A stretch of 64,000 nucleotides of DNA from Arthrinium phaeospermum (lineage: Eukaryota; Ascomycota; Sordariomycetes; Amphisphaeriales; Apiosporaceae): NCBI GenBank assembly GCA_006503535.1, contig QYRS01000016.1, forward strand, positions 493,375 through 557,374. Direction: 5' to 3'. The notes under the pieces were generated by a model, which did no database searches, was not told the DNA's origin, and was given only the letters and a program-made list of their open reading frames with translations. Made by a program: the position numbers and the translations under genes. Within the stretch, counting starts at the first letter, position 1; each line of letters opens with the position of its first letter. Shown piece after piece: positions 44,326 through 57,129 of this stretch.

Positions 44326-45260
44326 CTAAATGGGGGGCTGCACATCGCACCGAACCGGCGCATCATGATCGTCGGTGAGGGCGTTGAACACCAAACCCCA
44401 GACGGAGGTATCCCAGGCCAGGTAGGCATGCCCCACGGTGTCATCGGGACATGTATCCTGCACCACGACGTTGCGCACGCCCGCCTCCTCGACCCGGCTG
44501 ATCTCGGGGGCGACGAGCGTGTCGTCGTGAGACATGATGACCGTCACCTTGTTGCCCTCCTGCGCGATCCGCGGCGCCTTTTGGAAGTCCTCGTAGATGT
44601 TGCCGCCCGTGGCCATGTCATCGCAGGCTGGGCAGCCCAGCAAGTCCAGCACCCCGCGAGCCACCTCCCGTGAGACCTCGCCGCCGGCGTACCACAGATT
44701 CGTCAAACCATAGTACTGGGCGCCGTGGACGGCGGGACCGAGCGCCACGACGTGGTCTATGTACTGCGCGACTTCCCCGGGGTAGCGCATCGGCACGTAG
44801 AGCGCCATGACGCCGCCCTCGGAGTGCCCGACGAGGTCGACTTTATCAGAGCCCGTCTTGGCGACCACCTCGAGCACGAAGTCGGCAATGGTCCGGGAGG
44901 ACTCGCGCATGTCGCCGAGCCCGCCGATCCAGGGCGCCAGGGGCTGCGTGTTGCCGTACAGAACGGTGAAGGTGCAGTAGTTCTGGCGCTGCATCTCCTG
45001 CTGTAAGAGGTTCAGGTCCACGGCGGGGTTGGCCAGTAGTGCGTGCACGAGGATGACGGGCGTCGGGTGCTCGGTGCTCCGGCAGCTGAAGTCATTCTTC
45101 GGGTTGCCGAGGAGCTTGAGGTGGAAGATGGCGTCCCAGATGGGATCGCGCGGGCAATGTCCCCTCGTGGCAGTAGACCGGCAGGGCCGGGAAGTGCCGC
45201 CACCGACATGACATGCATTCCCGCTAGCCAGGCGACGTTTGCTAGATGTAGGAGCTTCAT
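44326..45260 (-). CDS. secreted lipase (alpha/beta-hydrolase) with one apparent frameshift
   Basis: The catalytic frame ends at 44326 and carries HPTPVILVHALLANPAVDL, nucleophile elbow VGHSEGGVMA, acid-site VIMSHDDTLVAP and His in DDTVGHAYLAWD: a complete Ser/Asp/His triad as in fungal class 2-type lipases. Upstream, the good signal peptide (MKLLHLANVAWLAGMHVMSVAAL) starts at 45260 in another frame. The frames meet at a plus-strand run of four C (45161-45164); one more base there would give 311 aa open throughout. No GT-AG intron can make the switch. The catalytic frame alone can start at an ATG at 45303 but then lacks any secretion signal. So either one base is missing in the assembly or the gene has recently lost secretion. 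Six cysteines in the mature part fit a secreted enzyme. Confidence 0.75.
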
Positions 45261-46958
45261 GATGTGCTGGTCGATGAGTTTTTGCTGGAAAAGAGATGGG
45301 CAAGTTACCTGGTGAACTGGTGAACTGTCTCGGAAAGAACGAGAACTCTAGGTAAGTAGGTATGCGGCCACTTATACGCGATATTGTTCAAGCATCTTGT
45401 CTTGGAAGCGGCAGCGGGAGAGGCTTCGGAATAGGCGGGCGGGCAATTGAGCTGATGTTACGCCGTGTTTCCATGTTTGGGATCTTGCCTCTTCATGCAC
45501 CAACCCCCCTTCCACTGCTCAGCCGTTGGGAAAAAGCAACGAGTCTGCCATTCCAAGCGCCCGTATTGCGGCGTTGGCGATCTTGCATCCTTCCTTGTGT
45601 TGGTTGTCGGCGAGTCCACTAATGAATTGGAAGTTCAGGGGAGGCCTGACGTATTAGAGCCAATCAAAGGGGTTTGCCAGTTCTGCTCGGGGGCCCTCAT
45701 TGGTCGGTTTGTAGCTCTCGTTCCTACTTACTGTGTGCGCCCCTTGCAGCTGTAGGTCACGACCGGATTTTCTAACTGCAATTGGATTTGAATACGATCT
45801 GGGAAACAGATTACCAATGCCAACTCTGCTGAACTTCGGCCTCACACCCTGCTGGACTCTGGCATGTGATGGGGTCTGCAGGTTTGGTCCGATCAGGTGT
45901 TGAGATATAGCAAGCAGATTGAGGCTCTCTTTGTACCACGCTGTGTTTCCCGACTGCAATGCCACCAAGTCAGCCTACGAAACAGTCCATGGGCCATCAG
46001 CACGTTGGAATTGATTGCCAACTGCGAGGGGAAACTGATTCAACTTCCAGGATGATGCTGCACGTTATCTGCAGCCTGTACTCTGTAACTTTATTAGATG
46101 CTTTGCCATCACCTATTCCAATGCGCCCGTTCAATGCGCTCCTTCACTGTTCCACTGTCGCCTGTCATTTCGCCATCTTCAATCCCTCTTCTCAAAGCGT
46201 CTTCCGTCAATAATCCACAGCTATATAATTCCCGGATGGTCCGTCACAGCTAACCTATTGCCGGGCTGTCGTGGACAATGCATGGTCACTTGAATGCACA
46301 TTTGCCTGACAGTAGGAACGCGTTCTACCGTAGGCTGCAGTGCAATTTCCAGAGGTGCGCTGGTGGGGCACACTTGGAAATGGGGCTGCAACCACTTACG
46401 CACAGGCCACCCAGCCACCTTCATTTCCTTACCTTAGGTAATCAGCCTCTTTAGGCTCCCATCATTCTTGCATTCCGTCAATCCATCACCAATCCATCAA
46501 TCAATCAACATCACCAATTATCCAACCTTCCACGTTCCACATCAACTCCACTTCGACTTCGACATCTACCTCGCTCGACTTCGCATCAACATTCCTTCGC
46601 ACTTCTCGACCTCATCCAGTATCTTCTAGGGGCGCTTGGAGAGCGTCTCTCCTCGCGTCACCGTGCTCGTCCTGCTTGTTGCGTGCCACACGACTGCTGG
46701 GTCACCCGCGCCCTCGATCAACTTGGCCGACTCCTACTCTGCGAACGCGTCGCGCAAGCGCGCCTTCGTCGAAAGGATCGGGATCTTGGGAAGGGGTTCT
46801 CTCGGGAGCTTCCTGCCAGCGGAACTCGTCAGTCGTTGGTCCTCGGGGGGCGGCGGGAGAGAAAGAAGAGGGAGAGAATCGGAGCGGCAGAACACGGAGT
46901 CGATGCGAGACGGGTAAGAAAGCGTGACGCGATTGATTGCTGACAAGGCTTTAGGATC
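45261..46958. other. intergenic with pyrimidine-rich leader and possible 5' UTR intron
   Basis: No coding region supported over 1.7 kb. 46480-46620 is strongly CT-rich with CCATCAATCAATCAA-type short repeats, a typical fungal leader. A possible 5' UTR intron (46914-46954: GTAAGA, branch GCTGAC, acceptor TTTAG) ends four nt before the start codon of the next gene; at 41 nt it is short. Confidence 0.45.
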
Positions 46959-48319
46959 ATGTCGACTGATGATGCTACTGACGTTGCCGCCGATGCCGCC
47001 GATGTAATTGCCAACGTCGTCGGAGCGACTTCCCCAGAGATCGAGACAGCCTTTGAGGTTCGAGGCCCCGTCGTTGTCGCATTCACGAGCGATGATGGGG
47101 ATGAGGGCGAGAAGCATTCAACATGCCAGTATATCGAAACAGACCCTACCAACAAGCAGATCCTGCTCGAAACCCATCTAGACCAGTCCTCCTCATTCTT
47201 CAAGCTGCGCATCCCCGTGCGCCTGAAACGGCTCGACAAGACCTTCCTGTACTTCCACCTTCCGTCACATCACATCTCCTCGCTGGACTGGGCCACCGAC
47301 ATTGCAGACGACGATGCAACCAATCTGCGCTTCGTTCAAAGCAAGTTGAACAGTGGTGGCAGCAGTGGGGTCACGCGGCTCGACTTTCGCTTGCACACAC
47401 CTGGCCAGCTCATCGTGCCCGCTGCCCAAGATTCCCTCGAACCCAAGAATCCGCCGACGGCCCACATCATCGACTCCCTGGCCTCCCTCGCGACCGCGCT
47501 CAGCTTCTCTTTCTACGTCCCGCACACCGTCTTCTCCAAAGCCCGACTGCAGCTGTTGGAATCTGTGATTTGCGACCCCATTTCCTCGACACCGCCCAAG
47601 GCGCTCGCGCACCTCCAAGACCTCCGCAGTCTGTACAACGGCAAGGGCGGCAAGCAGTGGAAACCTGAGGAAATCGATGATGGCACTGCGAGCACCGCTT
47701 CCGACTCAGCTGCGTCGACGGTGGCTGTCGACACCCCACCAGGCTACGGACCGCCGCCGCCGCGATACGACGAGATTGCGAGACCCGAATCGCCCGAAGA
47801 GAAGCGGCAAGGCAAGCGGCCTCGTTCCCGTGTGAGCAGCGGTTCGCCGTCTGCCAGGCCCAGCAAAAGGGGCGCTTGGGGCGAGGGTGCCAAAAATGGA
47901 GACGAGAAGCGGGAGCTGCCCAGCGCATCGAGTGAGGCGCTCTTTGCGCAGATGGAGGTGCTCGTACGGGCTCAACATCAGTACATCCAGCAGCAGCAGA
48001 CGCACATTCTCCAGCAGCAAGAACACATCAAGCAGCAAGACGCCGAGATGAAACGGCTCGTGGCCACGACGGCGGACCTGGAGCGGCAGGTGGCCGACAT
48101 GCAAGAGCAGCTGGACGAGGCAGGAAGCAAGGTGGAAAACGTGGATGTGGCCTGCTGGAGCTTGGGGAGGATTTGGACGATGTCAAGCGCTCGATACCCG
48201 ATTGCGACGAGATCGCCGAGGATCTTGGCAGCCAGATTGAGCAGGAGGTGCGCGAGCAGCTAGAGCGCCGGCTCCATGATGTATTTAACCGAATTGGCAA
48301 TGCGATTACGGATGGATGA
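46959..48319 (+). CDS. hypothetical coiled-coil protein with one apparent frameshift
   Basis: The frame from ATG 46959 is open to 48263, but its last 38 codons lose protein character after SKVENVDV. From about 48145 another frame continues the coiled coil (LLELGEDLDDVKRSIPDCDE, later REQLERRLHDVFNRIG) to a stop at 48319. One missing base would give 453 aa. Parts: an N-terminal beta-rich globular region (residues 30-250, with KLRIPVRLKRLDKTFLYFHL and THLDQSSS); a disordered middle with TPPGYGPPPPRYDEIARPES, a PPxY-like motif that could bind WW domains; then a Gln-rich coiled coil from about 325 (HQYIQQQQTHILQQQEH). No enzymatic motif and no signal peptide are seen. Family not named; it resembles fungal proteins of unknown function with a long C-terminal coiled coil. 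Confidence 0.7.
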
Positions 48320-50238
48320 ACGATGCAACTTCTTCTCAAGTGACATGTGATGACCCAACGTATGTGCCATAATTGCCCAGGGCTGCTGTCGACTACATGC
48401 ATCAGTCCTCGTCAGATTGCCCCTCGTCAGCACCTTGCCATTGATCTGGCAAGTCGAGCCGCATTAGCCAGCATGTCAGAGTGTAGTAGCGCCAGCGCAG
48501 CTTGCACAGAAAGCATTCGCCCTCAACACGGCATCAGCAGTAATGAAGCAAGTCCCAAATGAGCTGCTTATCCGCATGCGCACGAAACCAGACTATCGCA
48601 CCAAGTCAATCCCACCGCGAGGGCAGCTCTGACAGGCAGGGCCGGGAGCTGGGGCCAACTCGAGAGCTGTAAGTTACTCCCACCTTTGTCGTTTCCAGAT
48701 ACTGACCGATGGCAGCGTCCAGGGAGGCCGAAGACCAATGGAAACTTAATGTCCACCAAAGCATGCCGTACAATGTCCCGTCCGACTTGAAATTGTCCTT
48801 TCAGAGTTTCGCAGCCACCAACAACTGACCAATACCCAAGAAGGATGACGGAAGGCAGCAGTTTGCTAAGAGGCACTGAGGCTCCTGTGCAAGTTGAGCA
48901 TGGCTTGATGCCACGGTCTCAAACCTTCCGCTTCCATCATGAAGATGAGTCGCTAGATGTCGTTGCCTGGGATTGGTGAACCGAGAGCTCGCAGGAAGGG
49001 TTGCATGAAGAAAACTAAGGACTGCTGTCACTGTTTTCATTGGGTACCTGAGTCTGTCGCCATTGGGCGATCTAGCTACAACAAGACCACTCGGTTCTTG
49101 GCCAACTAGATGGTGCAAGACCAAGCAAGACACTTTCGGCTATCGGCATGCTGCACATGCTGTTGCCGGGCAGAGAGGCCGCTGGAGGAAGCTATGGGTG
49201 GCGCATTGGCGAATTTAGGGACACTGGTGCTCGATGGTATTAGATGGGGGAGATTGATGGGGGCAGCAGTCAGGGAATCTTATGGCGGAGGTGCTGAAGA
49301 AGGGTTGATGTCTCGCGCATGTGAACCACATCAACGCCAGACCTGATGCAATGATGTTTGAGCTCGACTGATGTAGCAACGTTGAACCGATCAATCTGAT
49401 CACACTGCGACTATGTAAATGCGCATGTAACTTGGCATTCTCTGCCCACATTGTATCCCCAAGTGTGCTCGTTGACTACTTGACGGTTTGATCAGTGTAC
49501 TGCTGGCCGACTCTGCTGAGTCGGATGACCCTGCAGCATGACTAGGGTGCGGTCTACTCAGGCACTTCAATGAGACCAACGTATCGTCAGCCAAACACCC
49601 AAATGCTCGCAGAAGACATCCAAGATAATGTTCTCAATTGTGGAAAGGGTGCCATCTCACTTGCTTATCGTTACGCCACCTTATTTCGACGTCGCACAGG
49701 CTGCCATTCGGATTAACTTGCCTGTCAACTTGCGGTCTCGTCACTGTGTCCCCATTCGAATGGCCCATTGAAAAGGTGTCACGTGCCTTATCTACCTATG
49801 CAACACCCGTATCGACGGGGCTGTTGTCAGGTGCTCTGGCGAAATTATCATTGGCTGGGTCTGGCTGATCGCCGTTGAAGAAGGAAAGGGGTTGTCGCTT
49901 TGGCAGCTATCAGCGCGAAAGCAACTCTACTTGTCCCGTCATTGGCCGTGGTTACGATGCTCAATCAGAATGTCGCATCCGGATTGACTGATCTCCCCAA
50001 AGCAGTGCTCTTGATGTCACACTGCATAATTGCTGCATCGGATGGTTTACTTGCCGCATCTGGCAGATCATGCCCACGTCGGCCTCTGAGGGTTTTTAAC
50101 GCGGGGTTCCCCTTTGACGGATCTTGATGGCAACCCCGAGAAAGCTTGTTGCAACACCACTCTTGTACAGCGGAAACAACTGTGATGCTCGTTTGCTCAC
50201 CAACAGTCCAAGTTTCGTAGACACCACTTATCGAAAGT
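48320..50238. other. intergenic
   Basis: 1.9 kb without a supported gene on either strand. It is the 3' region of the coiled-coil gene followed by the promoter of the amino-acid permease. No clear TATA box or repeat seen. Confidence 0.5.
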
Positions 50239-52246
50239 ATGACTAAATCCATTGAAGCACAAGATCACGATGTTGACCCGGGCATGTATTCCAAAGACAC
50301 CAAGGACGTAGCGGTCGACGAGCTTGTTGCCGCTTTTGTTGGCCTCAAGCCGCAGCAGCGTAAGCTCCACGACCCGGCCGTCACGTTCGAGGAGTACTTG
50401 CACTATGCGCGGCAAACCCGGCTCGAGGAAAACTCTCACCCGCCGGTTGGCCGTGAAACGTCGGTTTGGTCCCTCATCTTTCCGTCCAAGTCGGACGCCG
50501 GCGTGGCGCAGAAAAGGGTCACCGGCGAGAAGGCCGACCCGACCGACCCCGGCAGTGTAAGCGATGAGGAATGGTCCAACGCATCCCGAGCACTGCGCAC
50601 TGCCACCCGCGGGCATGCTTCTATCTCATCACCACCGACATTCTCGGACCGTCGAGTCTCCCCTGTAAGTGACCTCATCTGTGATCTGTGACCAGGAGGA
50701 ATCAAGTATTGCTTGGAGACAATCACTGATACCGAATACGGAAGATGCCTTTGCTACCATGGGCTGGGGCCCGGGCGTCACGCTGTACACCATCTTTGCT
50801 GTTCTTGCTGGGTACTCGGGCTACCTGCTCTACGAGATCTTCCTGGGTCTCGACTCGTACGAGTACCCGGTGCGGGATTTCGGAGACCTGGGCTATCGCC
50901 TGTTCGGCCCGTGGATGCGGTACCTGTTCAACTTCCTGCAGGCCGTCCAGCTGTTGATCCTGGTGGGCCTCAACATCATGATGAGCGGCGAGTCCCTGTC
51001 CCAGGCCACCCGGTTCCAGCTGTGCTTCATCGTGTGCTGCGTCATCTGCGCCGTCATGGGCATGGTGGCGGGACAGGTGCGCACCCTGCAGAAGATCGGA
51101 TGGCTCGCCAACGCGGCCGTCTGGACCAACCTCGTCCTGGTCTTCGTCACCATGGGCGCCGTCGCCAACTACCCGCCCAACTACACGGGCTCGGGGGCCA
51201 GCGCCGGTGCCGTCATTGACGGAGGCGCCCCTGTCCAGCCCGACGCCAACGGGAACTACCCGCCGGTCATGACCAGTGGGGGCCTGCCGCACAGCGACTC
51301 TTTCGCCGGGTCCGTGTCGGGTGTCATGCAGGCCGTCTTTGCCTATGGCGGGTGCATGCTGTTTCCCGAGTTCATGGCGGAGATGAAGCGGCCCAAGGAC
51401 TTTCTCAGTGCCATGGTAAGTCAGACGGCAAAATAACACGAAAACGAAGGCTGACATGACTAGTGGGCGGCTCAAGCATTCATCTACTTTTGGTGAGTTG
51501 GCGCAGAGGGTCCGTCTGGGTTCACCCGAGTTTCTGACAGCTGCAGGTACATGTTCTACGGTCTCTTTGTCTACGGGTATCAGGGGCAGTACTCGATCAA
51601 CCCAAGCTACCTGGGAATCAGCGAGTACCGACTGCAGATCGCAGCCAATGTCTTTGCCATGGTTGCCATCCTCATCGCGGCGACGCTGTACGGGAACATT
51701 GGGATCAAAGGTGGGTGTTGCTCTTGAGGCAATTTGACCAGTGCTGACTTGGGACCGCCAGTCATCTACAACAACATCTTCGTGGAATTGTTCCGGGCCC
51801 CCGGCCTGACTCGGCGGCCCGGCAAGATCGCGTACGCCGTCCTGATCCCCATCTACTGGGCCATTGCCTACGCCATCGCCGCCGGCATTCCCAACTTTTC
51901 CGGGCTCACGGCCGTCATGACCTCCTTCTGCATCCTCCAGTTTACCTACACGTTTCCGCCCCTCATGTCGATGGCCTTCTACATCAAGAAGCACGCCATG
52001 GTGGACGGCGACGGGTTTGATCCAGCCACGGGGAGGACGAGCCAGGCCGACTCGGGGTTTGCCCGGTGGCGGCGCGGGTTCACGAGCCGCAGGTGGTACG
52101 TCAACGCCGGCAACATTTTCTATTTCTTGGGTGCGTTGGTATTGGCAGGGCTGGGGGCCTATTCGTCCATTGTGGTCCTCATGGATGCTTTTGCCAAGGG
52201 GGCGACGAGCTCGTTTATATACAAGAGTCCGCTAGATAAGTCGTGA
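50239..52246 (+). CDS. amino-acid permease (Mtr-like AAT family) with one apparent frameshift
   Basis: Five exons: 50239..50664, 50745..51415, 51464..51492, 51547..51710, 51762..52246. All junctions have GT-AG with proper phases; the third exon is only 29 nt (WAAQAFIYF). Within exon 1 the frame must shift once: ASRALRTATRG is followed, one frame over, by CFYLITTDILGPSSLP, the expected first transmembrane segment, which then splices to YAFATMGWGPG. The shift lies at a GGG run about 50609-50611. Adding one base gives 591 aa open throughout. The hydrophilic N-terminus (about 125 residues) precedes about eleven helices. The family is the fungal transmembrane amino-acid transporters related to Neurospora Mtr (neutral/aromatic amino acids). 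It is the last gene before the telomere; AT-saturated DNA begins within a few bases of its stop codon. Confidence 0.82.
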
Positions 52247-52376
52247 TAAACCTAATCTTAAAATATCGTTTTTTTAAACTAAACGAAGGCCGAAAAAGGA
52301 AATTAATAGAGAAAAAAAAAGTTCGTTCGGTTTAAAATAATTTTTTAATATTTTTTTTAAAAAAAAAATTTTAAAA

Positions 52377-52620
52377 TTTTTTCGATCGAAAAAATTTATT
52401 TCGAATATTTTTTCGATCGAAAAAATTTATTTCGAATATTTTTTTAATCGAAGAAATTTATTTTATTATTTTTTCGATCGAAAAAATTTATTTCGAATAT
52501 TTTTTTAATTAAAGAAATTTATTTTATTATTTTTTTAATCGAAGAAATTTATTTCGAATATTTTTTCGATCGAAGAAATTTATTTCGAATATTTTTTCGA
52601 TCGAAGAAATTTATTTTAAA
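52377..52620. repeat. 31-nt tandem repeat with internal palindrome
   Basis: About eight head-to-tail copies of a unit of about 31 nt. The best copies contain the perfect palindrome TTTTTTCGATCGAAAAAA (52377-52394, 52408-52425) followed by TTTATTTCGAATAT; other copies have TTAATCGAAG in place of TTCGATCGAA. It is the gene-proximal edge of the AT block. Confidence 0.85.
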
Positions 52621-52799
52621 TATTTTTTTAATTTAATTTTTTTATTTTTTAAATATTTTTTTTTTTAATTTTTTATTAAAAATATTAATTTTTTAATTTT
52701 TTATTGAAAATATTTATTTTTTTAATTTATTTTTTAAAAATATTTATTTTTTTAATTTATTTTTAAAGAATTTTTTTTTAATTTTTTATTAAAGATATT

Positions 52800-53860
52800 T
52801 TTATTATTATTTTATAATTATTTTATAATTATTTTATATTTATTTTTTAATTATTTTATTTATTTTATATTTATTTTATAATTATTTATAATATTATTAA
52901 TTTATTATTAAGTTTTTTATTATTATTTTATAATTATTTATATTTATTTTATAATTATTTTATAATTATTATATTTATTTTATATTTATTTTATAATTAT
53001 TTTATAATATATTAATTTATTATTAAATTTTTTTATTATTTTATAATTATTTTATAATAATATTAAATTTAAATTAATTATTTTTAATTATTTTATAATT
53101 ATTTTATAACGATATCGATTTATTATTAAATTTTTTATTATTATTTTATAATTATTTTATATTTATTTTATATTTATTTTATAATTATTTTTATAATATA
53201 ATTTATTATTAAATTTTTTATTATTATTTATAATATTTATATTTATTTTATAATTATTTTATAATATTTTATATTTATTTATAATTATTTTATAACGATA
53301 TTAAATTTAAATTAAATTTTTTATTATTATTTTATAATTATTTTATAATTATTTTATAATTATTTATATTTATTTTATATTTTTTATAATAATATTAAAT
53401 TTAAATTAAATTTTTTATTATTATTTTATAATTTTATATTTATTTTATAATTATTTTATAATTATTTTATAATTATTTTATAATTATTTTATATTTATTT
53501 TATAATTATTTTATAACGATATTAAATTTAAATTAAATTTTTTATTATTATTTTATAATTATTTTATATTTATTTATAATTATTTTATAATTATTTATAT
53601 TTATTTTATAATTATTTTATAATAATATTAAATTTAAATTAAATTTTTTATTATTATTTTATAATTATTTTATAATTATTTTATATTATTTTATAATTAT
53701 TTTAACGATATTAATTTATTATTAATTTTTTATTATTATTTTATAATTATTTTATATTTATTTTATAATTATTTATAATAATATTAATTTTTAATTAAAT
53801 TTTTTATTATTATTTTATAATTATTTTATAATAATATTATATTTATTACGTTATTTATTA
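52800..53860. repeat. TTTTATAATTA arrays with higher-order units
   Basis: Runs of the 11-nt unit TTTTATAATTA alternate with ATATTAAATTTAAATTAAA and TTTTTTATTATTA segments to form longer imperfect units of roughly 75-150 nt. The same motif group returns at 55180-55830. Confidence 0.8.
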
Positions 53861-54539
53861 TTATTTTAAATTAAATTTATTATTTTTATTTAATATTTTA
53901 TATATTTTTTATTTTTTTATTATTTTAATTTATTATTTTTTTTTATATTTAATACTTTTTTATATTAAAATAAATTTAAATAAATTTTAAATATATTTTT
54001 TATTTTCCTTTTTTAATTTTATATATTTAAATATTTTTTTTTATTTAACTTTAAATTTATATTTAAATTTTAAATTATTATTATTTTTAATTTTTTATTT
54101 TATTTCCGTATTCGAATTTTAAATTATATAAAAATATATTATTAAAATTATATAATAATACGATTAATTAATTTTTTTATAATAATAAAATATTATATAA
54201 ACTTTAAAAAACGTTTAATTTTTAAAAAAAAATTTTTTATTTATATATATAAAAAAATTTTATTATAATAAATAAATAAATTATTATATTTATAATAATT
54301 ATATATAAAAAAATTAATAATAAATAATATATATATAATTATTATTTAATATATTTATATTATAATTAAATTTTTATAAATTATTTTATATATTTTTTAA
54401 ATTTAAATAATTTTTTTATATATTATTTTATAATTATATTATAATTATTTTATAATAATTTTTTTTTTAAATTTAAATATAACGATAATTAATCGATATA
54501 AAATTAATTTATATTAACCGACTTTTTTATATCGTAACT

Positions 54540-56970
54540 TTTAATTAAATTATTTCGAAAAATTACCGTATTTAAAATAATAAAAATAATTATAAAAATA
54601 ATTTAAAATAAATTTAAAATAAAAATATATTTTAAATAAATAAAATTCTTTAATTAATTTTAAATAAAAATAAAAATTTAAAAAATCGTATTTTTTTAAT
54701 AAATATTTATAATAAATAAATATAATAAAAATATATAATATATAATATATTTATATTTTTTAAATATAATCCGTTTTTTATATTTATATTTATTTTTTTA
54801 TTTATATAATTATTTTATAATTATTTTATAATATTAATTTTTTTTCGCTTAATATATAAATAATAAAAGTAATAATTATTAAAAATTTTAAATATTAAAA
54901 TATTTTTTATAATTAAAAGTATTATATAATATATTATTACGCTTTTTTAATAACGAAATATTATTTAAAATATTTTAATATAAATTAATTTAATTATTTT
55001 ATAACGTTATTTAAATTAAACAAATTAAATTTTCATTATATATAATAATTAATTAATATAAATATAAAATTAATAAATATAAAAAAATTATTTTATAATT
55101 ATTTTATAATTATTATTTAATAATATATTTAAATAATATTATTTATAATTATATATATATTTATTATTATAATTTTTTTATAACGATATTATATTTTAAT
55201 TAAATTATTTATTAATATTTTATAATTATTTTATAATTATTTTATAATTATTTTATATTAATATATTTTATTTATTATTATTTATAATTATTTATAATAA
55301 TATTTAATTTTAATTAAAATTTTATTATTATTTTATAATTATTTATAACGTTATTAAATTTAAATTAAATCGTTAATTATTATTTTATAATATTAAATTT
55401 CGATTAAATTTTTTATTATTTTTTAATTATTTTATAATTTTTTATAATTATTTTATAATATTATTATATTTCGATTAAAATTTTTATTATTATTTTATAA
55501 TTATTTTATTACGATATTAAATTTTAATTAATTTTTTATTATTATTTTATAATTATTTTATATATTATTATTTCGATTAAAATTTTTATTATTATTTTAT
55601 AATTATTATATATTAAATTTTAATTAAATTTTTTATATTATTTTATAATTATTTTATAACGATATTAAATTCCGATTAAATTTTTTATTATTATTTTATA
55701 ATTATTTTATAATAATATTAAATTTTAATTAAATTTTTTATTATTATTTTATAATTATTTTATAACGATATTAAATTCCGATTAAATTTTTTATTATTAT
55801 TTTATAAATATTCGTAATTATTTTATAACGTTTTTCTTTTAATATTTAAATATTATAATAATAATTTACGGGGATTTAAAATAAATTAATTAAAATTTTT
55901 TAACTTTAATTTTTAAATTTATTATTTAGAAAAATTACTTCGTTTAAAATAAAAGAAATAATTTTAAAAATATTTTAAAATAAATTTTAAATATATAAAT
56001 TTTATTAAAATATATAAATTTACTTTATTAATTTTAAATAAATATATTATTTTTAATAATTATATTTTTTTAATAAATTTATAATATTAATAAATAAAAT
56101 AAAAACGCGTAATATATAATATAATTTATTTTCTTTTTTAATATAATATTTATTTTATATTTTTAATATTTATTTCTTTATTTATTATATAATTATTTTA
56201 TAATTATTTTATAATAAAACTATTTTTTCGCTTTATATTATAATCGATAATATTAATAATTATTTTAAAAGTTTTAATTTTTTAAATATATTATATATAA
56301 TTAAAAACGTTATTTAATATATCGTTAAACCTTTTTAATTTTAAAATATTATTAAAATATTTTAATATTTAATTAATTTTATTATTTTATAACGTTACTT
56401 TAATTAAACGGATTAAAAATATTATATATAATAAATTAACCGATATTAATATAAAAATTATTAAATATAAAAAAATTACTTTATAATTATTTTATAACGA
56501 AAACTTTTTTTTTATTATACGTTTTAAATAATTATAAAATAACTTAAATAAAATATTAAATATATAATTATATTTTTTATATTTAAATATATTATTCGAT
56601 TTATTTTTACGCCTTTTTTAATTATTAATTAATTATTTTATAATTATAAAATAATTATTTTATAATAAAACTTTTCCTTTATTTATAATATAAACGGTAA
56701 TATTAATAAATATAAATAAAGTATTAAATATTCCGACCCGAATTATATTATTTAATATATTAAACGACGTATTTTTAAACTTTCGCTTTTTTAATATATA
56801 ATCGAAAATATTTTAATATAAAAATTAACCTTATTATTTTATAACGCCGCTTAAATTAAACGGGTTAAATTTACAGCTTATATAATAAATTATTTATTAT
56901 AAAATTAAAAACAATTAAATACGAAAAATTACTTTATAATTACTTTATAATTACTTTATAATTATTTTAT
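54540..56970. repeat. dispersed degenerate repeat family, three copies
   Basis: Related segments start near 54550, 55930 and 56680, sharing ordered landmarks: TATTTTAATATAAATTAA, then TTATTTTATAACG followed by a TTAAATTAAACG/A-type box (55000, 56390, 56840) and a final AAAAAATTACTTTATAATTA-like stretch. A more diverged fourth copy lies about 61170-61340 and a fifth fragment at about 61880-62050. All are in the same orientation. Confidence 0.7.
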
Positions 56971-57129
56971 AACGTCGATAATATTTAAATTTATAAAATA
57001 TTTAAAATATTTATAAAAATAAAATTAAATTTATTTAAAAGCTAAAAATAAAACGTATATATTAATTTTATCGACTTTATTATAAAATATTTAATTTATA
57101 AAATAACTCCCAATTATAAAGTAAATTAT

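Noticed and set aside
50723..51994. 423-codon minus-strand open frame opposite the permease
   Set aside because: Runs across well-supported exons and introns of the permease without any hydrophobic or domain pattern.
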